Shown one piece after another: positions 1 through 12,930 of a stretch of DNA of 64,000 nt (its first letter is position 1; every line of letters begins with the position of its first letter). The stretch is from the NCBI RefSeq assembly GCF_002288925.2, contig NW_022098023.1:30871499-30935498 (forward strand), given 5' to 3'. Under the pieces are notes generated by a model. It did no database searches. It was given only the letters and a program-made list of their open reading frames with translations, and was not told the origin of the DNA. The stretch is from Delphinapterus leucas. Taxonomy: Eukaryota; Chordata; Mammalia; Artiodactyla; Monodontidae. The position numbers and the translations under genes were made by a program.

Positions 1-3000
1 CATTGAAGTTCAAACTCAACCTGAAACGTGGGTTAGAACATTATCATTCTCTGGCTTCAAGCAACTCAGCTGCACAAGGGGCAAGTCTTCATGAATAAGC
101 AAAGTAGTTTTTTGAATGGATATAAAATAAAACATTTAAGGAATATCTGTTCCAGGTCCCTGGAGGTGAGGGTACAAGTAGGAAAATGATAGGTTGCAGG
201 ATAAATTCTGAGACATCTTTTAAGTCATAGAAAACCATATGCCATTTGCAAGCTTATCTGATAAACATTTAAATGGCTACTAAGAAAAAATATGTAAGTT
301 TGCTTTCTGTCAGAGGAACCATAAATAGGTTGAATAGGTTACGTCCACCGGAATTTATTCATTAGACTGATGTAAAAAGTCAGAAGCATCTCAGCGTTAA
401 CACTATCAAAGCTATTCAATTTATTTTCCTTCCTGAAATTCTACTCAAATTTTCTTTATCACTGAAATCAAATAGTAAACATTGCAGTTGAGAATCTCTT
501 TCCTTGTGCTACCTTATGCTCTTAACTTTAAAGACAACCTGTCACAATGTGTGGCATTTATTTTTTGCTTTTACAAGCTTTTGTTTTCCACTAACTCTGA
601 ATGCCAAAAGTGTAAGGACACATTGTATGCACTGTTGTATGATTGGCGCCCAATATAGTTCTAGCATATAGCAGGTATTAGATAAATAACTGTGTGCAAT
701 TGATTTAACTTGAATATTTAATTCTTATTCTTTCTTCCAAATGTTTGTATCCTATTGCTGTGTGAAGATTCTTAAATGCCCTTTGACACTTCTTGTCCAT
801 AATTAAAGACAGCTCATTCCTTTGTTTTCATTCCCATGAAGAAATCCTTGCATAATACCTTTGCCCGTGAGTCGCCAGTTTAAATACTCCCACCAGAAAA
901 GAAATTGCGTAAATTAAATTAATTGCTGTCCTACCAATCTCCTTCCTCCACTTCACAGTATTACCGGAATATCTGAAATATACAACAGTGATTTTAACAG
1001 AATTTTCTAAACAGAACTTTAAGATTCCAAAGAAAACATGCCAAGAATCACTGGTAGTTTCATGTGAAAGTCAACATTTTCTGTGCCCACCAAGTTTCAA
1101 CCTATGCTAATTCTTCACTCTACCCATGTTGGCGAGGGGTGGCCCGGGGAGGAGAATTGAATCATCTTTCCCAGAGTTCAAGTTGTGGGCCTTCCCTCAG
1201 ACTTTTTCGGACTGAAAATGGAGAGGTTCTCATATCTGTGACACATTTCTACTTGCTCCCTGGTTCATTTTTAAACCTCCCCCTCATATCTCAGACTCGT
1301 ATTAATAGAGAAGAGAAAAAAATGACAGTTTCCTTGCTCCCTTTGATGTTAATTTTGCTCTTCTGCTCTAATAGCCACGTTGTTCCTCTTTCTTCCCTGT
1401 GATCTTTTTGGCCACCTTCTCTGTCTTTGACTTTCCTTTGCTGGCTGGGGCCTCTGCCGATCATCTTGGGTCTTCTCCTTCTGGTCGATCCTGGATCAGC
1501 TATTCCCACTCTCCTCTCCCCACAACCCACCCTGTGTACGTGGAGTCCCCTTTCTCGCTCATACATCTCTGTCCTTGACTGCATGAAGGCCGAAGCCCTG
1601 TGTAGGTGTCAAACTTTCAGAGATCTGCCGGAGGCTATCTTCTGCTGCTTTCTCTGGTCTTGAACACTTGCCTTCTTGAAACCGCTTGAAATTCTTCCTC
1701 TTCCCCGGGCTTCTTCCCTGGCCTTGCCTAGGCAGCTCCATCTCGGCCCTCCAATACTAGCAGTCAAGTTCACGGTTCTGGTCTTACTCTTGCTAAACTA
1801 AAGGTTTCCTCAGATGCTTTTTGACAATTTCCTCAATAAGCAAAATGCAGTGGAAGCCAAAGCAGACTTTTTGCTCAACAGTCCCAATTCTGAAATTACA
1901 TATCTGCCCAATACCACGTCTAAATGCTTTCCCTTTCTTCCATCCCTACTTTTATTTTTTCCCCTTCTGTAAAACTTACTCAGATCCATTAGAAGTGGTA
2001 ATGATAAATTCCAAAGTCATACAATTTGGAAAAAGATATGGGGGTCTACCAGTGGACAAAAGGCAGAGTGGAGAAGGAAGGAGATGGGGAGGAGGCAGAT
2101 GAGAGAGGGCCAGCTGTTGTCCGGCAGTCTGTCTGAAGAGAAGTACGCCGGCTGTCCACATTCTAAGAAGTTGGAGGTGACGGTCAGGCTTCCTGTTGAC
2201 TTCTCCCACTTGGACCTTGTAGTTGTATTTCTGAGAAAAGGTGGAGACGTGACTGACTGTGCTTCAGAAGCTGCCCAGATCGCTGCAGTCAGCAGTTTGG
2301 GGCCAGCTGCCAGGGCCAGGGAGCAGCTGCCTCCATTAAGGCCACTGACAAAGGGACGGCCAACCTGTGAGAATTGCTCGCTCCCAGAGGCGTTGACACT
2401 GCCCACAGAGATAGTGGCTGGCGTGGACCCGAACGCAACCGTGGCAGGTTTCCAAGCTCCATTCGTGGGGAAACAGCCTGATTTTGGCCACTGTGCCTGT
2501 TTCACATTTGCCTCCTGATTTATCATACCCACTCTCCATTCCCTGCAAAAACTCTATGCAGACACCACGCCAGACTCTGCAGATCCCCAGAGGGTAGGTT
2601 TTCCAAGGTAGAGGTCTAGGCTGTACTCCCACTCTCCTTCTGTCTCATTTTTTATCATCAGGGAAATAGAAAATCAGGAGAGGAGACAAAAATGCAAGCC
2701 TGTTGGCTATCTGATTTTAACTGCCTACGTTTTCATTTTTTTCAAGTTTAAACATTTTTTCCTAATTTGCAAGAGTAGTACCTGTGGAAAGCAGAAAAAA
2801 TTTTAAAACACTGAAAAAGGCAAACAAGAAACCGGCAAATGTGATTTCATGCCAGTCTTTACATAAAATGTAAGATACATTTAACATATAACAAAATACT
2901 TAATACAACTATAATACATATTGTTTAATATATAGCATAGACAATTTGCCACATAATCTATAGTATATTACAATGTAATATGTAGTATTCAATATAAAAA

Positions 3001-5261
3001 CATATAACATGCAATATACATCAAATAACATTACCTTAATTCTAAGATATATATTTGACCTCAATTTAAAATTTTCTTCAATTAGAATAACTCTTATAAT
3101 TAATATTTAGAATAAATTGATGATGTACCCTAAGTAAGAGGAAATATGAATGCCATGGGTCTATTAGAGTTTTTACAAAAATATCACATCATTGAATAAA
3201 GTTTTTGTAGCCTTAACAATTGATCAGTAACTGTCCCATGCCAATACAGAGCCTTCTACCTCATGAATTTTCATAGTTGCCGTGTAATCCGTTATATGGA
3301 TTTATTATGGTTTACTTAACCTGTCTCTGCTTAAAAGCGTTCTAAAGACCATATGGCTTTAGGCCTTTAGAGAGATGCAGGAGACAGAGGCAATCTGCTT
3401 ACCTCTGCAGCCCAGGGAATCTGAATGGGCCCCTCAGAGGACATTACCTTTGACAGACAGCATTTGTGCATGGGCAGTTTCCATACGAACCGACATATGG
3501 AGAAGGATGGACCACTAACCCACTTCCACCCATTTTATTTTTCAGGAAGCTTGTGTGACTACACCCATTTTGGGGAGAAAAGCTTCAACTCTCTTAGCCA
3601 ATCACTCCTTCCTAGCAGTGGAGCCTTTCTGAGTTAAAGCTTCGCAGGATGCCATACTGTTTTACTGAGAGGCATGTCCCCTGTGGCACTCGAAACTCCT
3701 GTTTGATTTACTCTACTGCAGGCTTGGGATGGCCAAGGGTCCCAACAGACTCAAACACCCGAGACCATTGCAGAGTAGCCTAAAGAACCAAGGGAAGTAA
3801 GAAGGCAAGAGAAAAATAAAATAAAAAGACAAATGGCAGGGTTATCTAAGTAAGTTCATGATATCAGAGCTAAATGACTTTTATCAGGGTTGACGTGCTT
3901 TGTTTCCTCGCATTGGGGGATGGGAGTACCTTTTATAACACCAATTGTTAATATTTTATTCATTATTTTCTAACTTTATTGAATGTCTGCCAAGTGCATG
4001 GCAATACCTAGTCCCTTCCCAGATTGTTGCTATTGGGCAATGGCTGGGGGGATGGGGGAAAAGACAGGACGTTTATGTCTACATCTTTTACATTTGAAGA
4101 ATCAATGGTGTATGTCAGTGTTAAATGGTTTCTTCCATCTGCAACACCAATTTGCTAGACTGTTAGCTTTTCTTGAAGGCAGAAATAGTAAAAGGTACTT
4201 GGCTTTCCTCATCCTTAACAAGGCAATTAATATCTTTACAAAAGTAAGAACTATGTCTGATAATTAGCTTTTATAACTTTTTTTTTTGACTTGGTTGACA
4301 CTGGCAGCCGACTAAATAAAATGGACCATGGATGTTTGAAACTGGTCAATCTCAAAGGCATGGGGTTGTATGACTTACTATTTGACAACTAGAGCATGAG
4401 TAGTAGTTTGCTTTCAAGATTCATGTTACCAAAAAACTCAGAATTAGTGCTTTTCAACATGAGATTATGAGTTGTGTAGCTTGAGTTAAGCAGAGAGCTC
4501 ACATCAGTTTCAGTAACAGGAGATATCCTCTGCCCAAAGTCTTCTGTCAAGTTTACCTAGAAATTTGATTTACTTATGATTACATTAAATCAGCACTCAC
4601 CACAGTCTAATTCATTTGGATTATTGTTAATTATGGCTACCAAATACTCTTGAAATATTGATATAATATTAAAACTGAGAAACCAATCATATGGTCAGCA
4701 AGTAGCATTTATCAGTATTGAAATGCCTCCCTAATTAGGAGATAGATCACTTCAGTGATTGTAAATCTGTCAGGAATGATTCATAACTAACTATATAATA
4801 AAATAATAATATTATTCTGAATTAGAATGTGTTGGCATTTATGCTTCTTACTAGGGAGTTTAAAAGTGACTTCCTTTCCTTCTATATTTTAGTTGTTGAC
4901 AGTTATGTTAACATTGAGGAGATGGACGTTGCAGAGAAGGACATTGTTAATTAAGACAATTACAATGAACTATGTTACTTTGCAATTGAATATTCATACC
5001 ATAAGGGAGTATATAGTATTTTGACTATTAAAACTCTCCTATCATAACAAGAAATATCCCTATATAATATTAAAATACATATTACTCAATCATGACTATT
5101 AGCTCAGCTAGCTTAATAAATCATCCTCAGATGTCCTGTAATCTGTGATCTTATTAGATTTTTCTTTTGATTCTCTGTCTCTCTCTCTCTCCTTAATGTC
5201 ACAAATGGCTCTTTTCAATTTTGTAAGAACTATGAGATTTGAATTCCCAGAGGGACTGTGA
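1..5261. other. Non-coding, mostly single-copy-looking DNA
   Basis: I see no recognisable exon or young repeat here. The stretch 1,000-2,650 is less AT-rich than its surroundings and holds several overlapping open frames on both strands (up to 171 codons on minus at 2,017-2,532), none resembling a family I know. Positions 2,860-3,060 are very AT-rich, with irregular repeats of ATA and ACATA. A short T run lies near 4,280 and a short CT run near 5,180. Old, unrecognised repeats may be present. This is a description of absence, not proof of it. Confidence 0.5.
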
Positions 5262-5418
5262 TATTTTTCTAGCCCAGCTCCCTTAATAAAGTAATGAGGA
5301 AATTGAGACCAGAGAAGCGAAAAGACTTTGCTGGAACCACATGGCTAATTAGTGATGAAATATGGGCTGGGATTCATGTTTTCAACTCCCAGATCAGTGT
5401 TCTTTCCATATTCAATTT
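5262..5418 (-). repeat. MIR SINE fragment
   Basis: The order GAGGAAATTGAGACCAGAG, then a CACATGGCTAATTAGTGA stretch, then GGCTGGGATTCATG and a terminal GTGTTCTTTCC follows the reverse complement of the MIR core and 5' region (GAGGAAACTGAGGC, CACAGCTAGTAAGTGG, GGGATTCGAACCC). MIR is an ancient tRNA-derived SINE shared by mammals, and the high divergence here fits that age. It is inert as far as the sequence shows. Confidence 0.75.
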
Positions 5419-6114
5419 TGTTTAGCTTTCTAAAAAATAAATATCCTCTTCACTCTGAAACAGTGCTTATATCAAAATTATCATATCCGTGAATATTACT
5501 TTTTAAATATTGGTGCAAAATAAAACTTATGCTTCTTTATTATCTGTTTACTCTCCAGGTCACTAAATTGTGTCTTGTAACATTTGTTACAGAGTCACAC
5601 ATATTTGGCTGAGTTTAGGCACTAAACTCATTAGGGAATGAGGAAGGATCTGTGTATTTAAAATGAGGACCAGGTGGAATACTAAATCTCCATGGATACC
5701 AGTGAGACACAATTAAGGGCAAGGTCTGGGCCCCTGGTGCCATGACAAGGGGGAAAGTGGGAAACTGACCTCGCTGAGAAGACACTGAATTAATTTAGGA
5801 AAACTGGAATTGATTTGTTACCTAGAATTGATTGAATCTGGCTATAGATTAAAGTAGGACTCAAGATACAAATTAATTTGGCTACAGAAAAATTAAGAAA
5901 GTTACATGTCTTCTGCTCTTGAGCTTTGTAGATCACAGTGTTTGTTTTCATGCCTACTATACTTCCATTTTTCTGTGTTTTAATGACCTTCTTACACGTT
6001 TGTCTCTCATACCAGCCTATAAATGTGTACGTATTAAAGAGAGTAGTTTTAGTCATTTTTGTATTTCCAAACCCTTGCTATTTTGGAGATGATGAGGGAT
6101 TGTTTCTCTATTAG

Positions 6115-6665
6115 ATTGATTGCAAAAATGGCTCCAATGGCTCCTCACCCTGTAGCCTTGCTCCTTGCTATGTAACTTTATAGTTCTTCCCATTAAGACA
6201 TAGAGTCTATTCTTCCACCTTTTGAACCTGGGCTGCCCTTGTCATTTGCTTTGCCCAGTAGAGTGTGCTGAAAGTGACAGCATTCGAGTTCTGCCTTGGC
6301 CTAAAGAGGTCTTCTCCTCCTCCGCTCACTCCCTTAGAACCCTGTCACCACTGTATTAACTAAGGCTAATCTGCTGGACACTAAGGGGCCACATAGAGGA
6401 GAATCCCGTTGTCCCAGCTGACACCATTCAGAATCAGCCTATGTCCAGTCAACATCCAAACATAGAAAGGAATCCAGGTACAATCAGCAGAGCCATTAGT
6501 CCAGTTCAAGACTTTTCTGTAGATTCACAAGTAGGCTCATCTGAGATCAGTGGAACCACCCAGCTGATTGAGAAACTCATGATCCAGAATACATGCTTGT
6601 TGTTTTAAACCTCTGAGTTTGGGGGAGGTTTGTACACAGCATTATTATGGCGATAGATGATTGGG
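6115..6665 (+). mobile_element. Solo LTR, ERVL-MaLR (MLT1-like)
   Basis: About 550 bp with the usual signature of this LTR class: TTTGCCCAGTAGAGTGTG, a GAACCCTGTCACCACTG stretch, GTGGAACCACCCAGCTGA, and the 3' end TTGTTTTAAACCTCTGAGTTT followed by GTTTGTACACAGCA. The 3' signature places it on the plus strand. No internal retroviral sequence adjoins it, so it is a solo LTR, formed by recombination between two LTRs. The family assignment rests on recalled consensus features. The exact ends are approximate. Confidence 0.7.
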
Positions 6666-6857
6666 ATACTAAATTGATCAGTTGCTCAAAAATAATTAAG
6701 TAAATAATGACTTAAGTAATAAGATAGTAGTGAAGCACAGTATTTGTGGGCTCGGGGCTTCTTGGTTTTTATGACTGTTCATTTTTGCCCTAGAGCCTCA
6801 ATGAGCATCAGGGTGCCAAAGAGCAATGATCCTGAAAGGGGTGTTATTCACATATTT

Positions 6858-7005
6858 GCTTCTTTCTCAATGCATGACCTTAGACAAGTCACTTAATCAT
6901 GGCTTCAGTTTCCTCTTTTATAAATAGAGATAAAGATCCTACCTTGTCGACCTCACAGGATTATTGTATTGAATGAGAGAATATTTAGGACAGTGTTTTG
7001 AAAGC
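6858..7005 (+). repeat. MIR SINE fragment
   Basis: Reads in the forward MIR direction: TGACCTTAGACAAGTCACTT, TCAGTTTCCTCTTTTATAAA, then CACAGGATTATTGTATTGAA and a GACAGTGTTTTGAAAGC end. These match the MIR landmarks (TGTGACCTTGGGCAAG, CTCAGTTTCCTCATCTGTAAA, AGGGTTGTTGTGAGGATTAA) in order. Confidence 0.8.
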
Positions 7006-8439
7006 TATGTGCACTCCAAATGCTGAATAGAGAGACACAACTTCCCCTTTGGTGAAGGGTGAGTGGAGGCTGAGAGAATGACAGAGGAATGGGAGAAACA
7101 TAGGGAGACTGATAATCCTGGGGATACCTAGGGTCAAATGGTAACTGTGAAACTATGTCCATGCCTCACTCTCTACTAGTGTTATCAAGTTTGGTGATGG
7201 ATTTTCTTTTCTTGACAAATTGCCATTGCAGGTTATTTCCTAGATGATATTTCTGCAAATGGAAAATCATTCTCCATTGCCTGAATGGCACTAAAGAAAG
7301 TTATTATTTCACATCTGATTCCTTAGATCTTGCATTTAGATTTAACAGCAAGAGGGTTAATAAAAACAGAACTAGAGCCAATAGCAATTGAAAAATGTCA
7401 CTCCTCTATCTGGCTACAATGTGTCACCTTATAGGTTGCATCCTCTGAACGATAAAACATAATTTACTGCATCAAAAAGTAAATCTGAAACTCATTTCTA
7501 CATTCTCCATAACATGAGACCTGTTGAAGAAGATTTTCTATTGGCTTTTTGAAAGAAAAGAAGTGGTGAGTGAGAGAAAAATTTAAAATTAACAAATATT
7601 TGAAGATGGCCCTTTAATATTTATGTGAAAAGAACTAGTAATATAGTTACAGTTGCCTTGTCTGCTGATTTATAAAGTGAGTTATCTATAAAATGTTTAA
7701 ACTAATTTTCAGTTTATTTGAAGAAAACTGTTGTGTTATTAATATACGACCATAGCTTTCCTTAGCTGGTATGTAGTTAGATGCCTCTGCTCTCTGATTA
7801 CTGAGTAAGAAGAAAAGAAGTTTAATAGCAGTTATTTTCTCTCCATAACATTTTGATGCAAATAAAATAATCTGTTCAAAATATAAAGAACTGTGATTCT
7901 CTTTTAATCATTGTTTTAGAAATTCACACATTTGATGTGGCATTTTTAATTTCAGAAGTTACTATGATTTATTTATTACTTTAGATGGCCAAGTGCCGTT
8001 AATGAAGGGTCTGCAATATGTCACACCTTTTGGTGACACAGGAGAATGGCCAAAGCTGGAACTCATTCAGTCATTCATTCAGTCATTCATGAACATGCAT
8101 GTACTCAAAAATATTTATTTCATACAGAATGATAGGCACAGTGCTATAAAGACATTTGTACTCTGGCTCATTTTGTAATATTTATATAAGATGGTTTTCC
8201 TACTAGATTATAACATCTCTTTTCTCTTCATCCTCTTCTTTATCATCTACCTTCTTCTACGTCATCATCATCCTCCTCCTTCTCCTTTTCCTCCTCGTCG
8301 TATCTTTTATTGATCTTTGAATCCTTCCAGTCCTGGAACATAGTAAATAGCCAATAAAAGTTTACTCAAATAATATTAATTTTAAAATAACATTTTCTTG
8401 TGAGGAGGTCAAGTGCTGGGTTACTTGCTTTAGACACAA
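7006..8439. other. Non-coding DNA with weak L2-like patch
   Basis: AT-rich DNA without a supportable gene. Around 8,060-8,150 a short ATTCAGTCATTC repeat followed by AAATATTTATTTCATACAG and TAGGCACAGTGCTATAAAG resembles the reverse complement of an L2 3' end, but the match is short. From 8,220 to 8,300 there is a pyrimidine-rich CTT/CAT/CCT tract that belongs to a repeat shared with 17.2 kb (listed separately). Confidence 0.45.
8221..8392 (+). repeat. Unclassified repeat, copy 1
   Basis: A pyrimidine-rich CAT/CCT tract is followed by CCTGGAACATAGTAA, CAATAAAAGTTT and TATTAATTTTAAAATAA. The same landmarks occur in the same order and orientation at 17,209-17,356. The two copies align with small indels over at least 85 bp at the 3' side. 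The CCTGGAACATAGTA plus CAATAAA arrangement recalls an L2 or MIR 3' end, but the terminal TATTAATTTTAAAATAA is not part of those as I know them. I cannot name the family. Confidence 0.55.
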
Positions 8440-8582
8440 TATTTAATCAAATTATCCCAACAAATCTATGAAATAGATCCTATCAGTCCCAGTTAACAGA
8501 TAAGAAATTCTGAGCTTGTAGATTTAACTAACTGGCTGAAAGTCCCACAAGAGGTCAGGTGGGGAGGTTGGCTTAGACCTCA
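8440..8582 (-). repeat. MIR SINE fragment
   Basis: Reverse-oriented MIR landmarks: a TTTAATCAAATTATCCCAAC stretch, TATGAAATAGATCCTATCA, CAGATAAGAAATTCTGAG, and the degraded CCCACAAGAGGTCAGGTGG region. The order matches a minus-strand MIR. Confidence 0.6.
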
Positions 8583-8712
8583 CCAAGGGATGCTGAGGAA
8601 AAACAATGTAACTTCTATTTATATTTTCACCTAAAAAATAAGAGAAAGTTTTCTTGACATTTAATAAAAATATTAGTAGTAGATGTGTAACTATATCATT
8701 CTATATATGTTT

Positions 8713-9075
8713 CTCTTAAACATCTTTACTGGAGTATAATTGTTTACAATGTGTTAGTTTCTGCTTTATAACAGAGTGAATCAGCTATAGGTATACATAT
8801 ATCCCCACATACCCTCCCTCTTGCATCTCCCTCCCACCCTCCCTATTCCACCCCTCTAGGTGGTCACAAAGCACCGAGCTGATCTCCCTGTGCTATGCAG
8901 CTGCTTCCCACTACTATCTATTTCACATTTGGTAGTGTATATATGTCAATGCTACTCTCTCACTTCATCCCAGCTTACCCTTCCCCCTCCCCGTGTCCTC
9001 AAGTCCATTCACTACGTCTGTGTCTCTGTTCCTGTCCTGACTCTAGGTTCATCAGAACCATCTTTTTTTTTTTTT
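8713..9075 (-). other. L1 3' UTR
   Basis: Lies between the end of ORF2 and the A tail. Read on minus it carries the GGTGGGAGGGAGATGCAAGA purine-rich tract and the terminal GTTATAAAGCAGAAACTAAC and CTCCAGTAAAGATG segments. Versions of the same UTR occur at 37.1-37.6 kb and 46.4-46.8 kb. Its antisense strand contains a long, partly preserved open frame in each copy. Confidence 0.85.
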
Positions 9076-12000
9076 TTAGATTCCATATATATGTGTAAGC
9101 ATACGGTATTTGTTATTTTCGTTCTGACTTACTTCACTCTGTATGACAGACTCTAGGTCCATCCACCTCACTATAAATAGTTCAATTTCATTTCTTTTTA
9201 TGGCGGAGTAATATTCCATTGCATATATGTGCCACCACGTCTTCTTTATCCATTCATCTGTCGATGGACACTTAGGTTGCTTCCATGTCCTGGCTATTGT
9301 AAATAGAGCTGCAGTGAACATTTTGGTACATGACTCTTTTTGAATTATGGTTTTCTCAGGGTTTATGACCAGTAGTGGGATTGCTGAGTCATAATGGTAG
9401 TTCTATTTGTAGTTTTTTAAGGAACCTCCATACTGTTCCCCATAGTGGCTGTATCAATTTACATTCCCACCAACAGTGCAAGAGGGTTCCCTTTTCTCCA
9501 CACCCTCTCCAGCATTTATTGTTCATAGATTTTTCGATGATGGCCATTCTGACCGGTATGAGGTGATACCTCATTGTAGTTTTGATTTGCATTTCTCTAA
9601 TGATTAGTGATGTTGAGCATCCTTTCGTGAGTTTGTTGGCAATCTGTATATCTTCTCTGGAGAAATATCTATTTAGAAATGTCTGCCCATTTTTGGATTG
9701 GGTTGTTTGTTTTTTTGATATTGAGCTGCATGAGCTGCTTGTATATTTTGGGGGTTAGTCCTTTGTCAGTTGCTTCGTTTGCAAATATTTTCTCCGATTC
9801 TGAGGGTGGTCTTTTCGTCTAGTTTATGGTTTCCTTTGCTGTGCAAAAGCTTTTAAATTTCATTAGGTCCCATTTGTTTATTTTTGTTTTTATTTCCATT
9901 TCTCTAGGAGGTGGATCAAAAAGGATCTTGCTGTGATTTATGTCATAGAGTGTTCTGTCTATGTTTTCCTCTAAGAGTTTTATAGTGTCTGGTCTTACAT
10001 TTAGGTATTTAACCCATTTTGAGTTTATTTTTGTGTATGGTGTTAGGAAGTAGTCTAATTTCATTCTTTTACATGTAGCTGTCCAGTTTTGCCACCACCA
10101 TTAATTGAAGAGACTGTCTTTTCTCCATTGTATATCCTTGCCTCCTTTGTCATACATTACTTTGACCATAGATGCATGGGTTTATCTCTGGGCTTTCTAT
10201 CTTGTTCCATTGATCTATATTTCTGATTTTGTGCCAGTACCATATTGTCTTGATTACTATAGCTTTGTGTATAGTCTGAAGTCCGGGAGCCTGCTTCCTC
10301 CTGCTCTGTTTTGCTTTCTCAAGATTGCTTTGGCTATTCAGGGTCTTTTGGGTTTCCATACAAGTTGTGAAAATTTTTTTTTTAGTTCTGTGACAAATGC
10401 TGCTGGTAGTTTGATAGGGATTGCATTGAATCTGTAGATTACTTTAGATAGTATAGTCATTTTCACAATGTTGGTTCTTCCAATCCAAGAACATGGTATT
10501 TCTCTCATCCTTAATTTCTTTTATCAGTGTCTTATAGTTTTCTGCATACAGGTCTTTTGTCTCCTTAGGTAAGTTTATCCCTAGGTATTTTATTTTTTTT
10601 GTTGCAATGGTAAATGGGGGTGCTTCCATAATTTCTCTTTCAGATTTTTTGTCATTAGTGTATAGGAATGCAAGAGGTTTTTGTGCATTAGTATTGTACC
10701 CTGCTACTTTACCAAATTCAATTAGCTCTAGTAGTTTTCTGGTGGCATCTTTAGGATTCTCTATGTATAGTATCATGTCATCCGCAAACAGTGACAGTTT
10801 TACTTCTTTTCCAGTTTGGATTCCTTTTATTTCTTTTTCTTCTCTGATTGCAATGGCTAAAGCTTCAAAGACAATGTTGAATAATAATGGTGAGAGTGGG
10901 CAACCTTCTCTTGTTCCTGATCTTAGAGGAAATGGTTTCAGTTTTTCACCATTGAGCATGATGTTGGCTGTGGGTTTGTCATCTATGACCTTTATTATGT
11001 TGAGTTAGGTTCCCTCTATGACTACTTTCTGGAGAGTTTTTATCATAAATGGGTGTTGAATTTTGTTGAAAGCTTTTTCTGCATCTGTTGAGATTATCAT
11101 ATGTTTTTTACCCTTCAGTTTGTTAATATGGTGTATCACGTTGATTGATTTGTATTTATTGAAGAATCCTTTCATTCCTGGGTTAAACCCCACTTGATCA
11201 TGGTTTATGATTCTTTTAATGTGCTGTTTGATTCTGTTTGCTAGTATTTTTTGAGGATTTCTGCATCTATGTTCATCAGTGATACTGGCCTGTAGCTTTC
11301 TTTTTTTGTGATAGCTTTGTCTGGTTTTGGTATCAGGGTAATTAATGGTGCCCTTGTAGAATGAGTTTGGGAGTGTTCCTCCCTCTGCTATATTGTGGAA
11401 GAGTTTGAGAAGGATGGGTGTTAGCTCTTCTCTAAATGTTTGATAGAATCCGCCTGTGAAGCCATCTGGTCCTGGGCCTTTGTTTGTTGGAAGATTTTTA
11501 ATCACAGTTCCAATTTCAGCGCTTGTGATTGGTCTGTTTATATTTTCTATTTCCTCCTAGTTCAGTCTTGGAAGGTTGTGCTTTTCTAAGAATTTGTCCA
11601 TTTCCTCCAGGTCATCAGTTTTATTGGCATATAGTTGCTTGTAGTAACCTCTCATGATCCTTCATATTTATTTCTGCAGTATCAGTTCTTTCTTCTTTTT
11701 CATTTTTAATTTTATTAATTTGAGTCCTTTCCCTCTTTTGCTTGATGAGGCTTGCTAATGGTTTATCAATTTTGTTTATCTTTTCAAAGAACCAGCTTTT
11801 AGTTTTATTGATCTTTGCTATTGTTTCCTTCATTTCTTTTTCATTTATTTCTGATCAGATCTTATGATTTCTTTCCTTCTACTAACTTTGGAGGGTTTTT
11901 GTTCTTCTTTCTCTAATTGCTTTAGGTGTAAGGTTAGATTGTTTGAGATTTTTCTTGTTTCTTGAGGTAGGAGTGTATTGCTATAAACTTCCCTCTTCAA

Positions 12001-12885
12001 ACTGCTTTTGCTGCATCTCAAAGGTTTTGGGTCATTGTGTTTTCATTGTCATTTGTTTCTAGGTATTTTTTTATTTCCTCTTTGATTTCTTCAGTGATCA
12101 CTTCGTTATTAAGTAGTGTATTGTTTAGCCTCCATGTGTTTGTATTTTTTACAGATCTTTTCCTGTAATTGATATCTAGTCTCATAGCGTTGTGGTCAGA
12201 AAAGATACTTGATACAATTTCAGTTTTCTTAAATTTACCAAGGCTTGATTTGTGACCCAAGATATGATCTATCCTGGAGAATGTTCCATGAGCACTTGAG
12301 AAGAAAGTGTATTCTGTTGTTTTTGGATGGAATGTCCTATAAATATCAAGTAACTCCATCTTGTTTAGTGTATCATTTAAAGCTTGTGTTTCCTTATTTA
12401 TTCCCATTTTGGATGATCTGTCCATTGGTGAAAGTGGGGTGTTAAAGTCCCCTACTATGACTGTTACTGTCGCTTTCCCCTTTTATGGCTGTTAACATTT
12501 GCCTTATGTACTGAGGTGCTCCTATGTTGGGTGCATAAATATTTACAATTGTTATATCTTCTTCTTGGATTGATCCCGTGATCATTATGTAGTGTCCTTC
12601 TTTGTCTGTTGTAATAGTCTTTATTTTAAAGTCTGTTTTGTCTTACATGAGAATTGCACTCCAGCTTTCATTTTATTTCCATTTGCATGGCATAGCTTTT
12701 TCCATCCCCTCACTTTCAATCTGTATGTGTCCCTAGGTCTGAAGTGGGTCTCTTGTAGACAGCATTTATATGGGTCTTGTTTTTGTATCCATTCAGCCAG
12801 CCTGGGTCTTCTGGTTGGAACATTTAATCAATTTACATTTAAGGTAATATCAACATTTATGTTCCTATTACCACTTTCTTAATTG
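9076..12885 (-). pseudogene. L1 ORF2 remnant (endonuclease/reverse transcriptase)
   Basis: ORF2p normally has an apurinic-type endonuclease, a reverse transcriptase and a Cys-rich C-terminus. Remnants of all three are visible in order. Endonuclease: CCLQETH near 12,745, and SRIDHILGHKSS and SDHNAM in the open piece 12,018-12,425. Reverse transcriptase: GPDGF and DAEKAFNKIQHPFM in 11,005-11,505, then [10 protein letters not shown] and the catalytic FADDMI in 10,444-10,959. C-terminus: [18 protein letters not shown] in 9,389-9,592 and PSTDEWIKK in 9,076-9,321. The open pieces fall in all three minus frames, so several frameshifts separate them. The two reverse transcriptase pieces are in the same frame and are split by a stop at 11,005-11,007, where a Tyr codon (EGT-Y-LNIIK in the family) has become TAA. 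The start near 12,885 is approximate. The protein is dead. Confidence 0.9.
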
Positions 12886-12930
12886 TTTTGGGTTTGTTTT
12901 TGTAGGTCTTTTCCTTCTCTTGTTTCCTGC

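Noticed and set aside
1064..1663. Plus frames of 112 and 78 codons with hydrophobic stretches that look like signal peptides
   Set aside because: Pyrimidine-rich DNA gives Leu/Ser/Pro-rich translations. A 97-codon minus frame overlaps the same bases, and no domain or splice structure supports either.
1400..1980. Resemblance of the pyrimidine-rich text to a known ancient repeat
   Set aside because: Only the general CTCC-rich style matched. I could not find ordered landmarks, so I left it unassigned.
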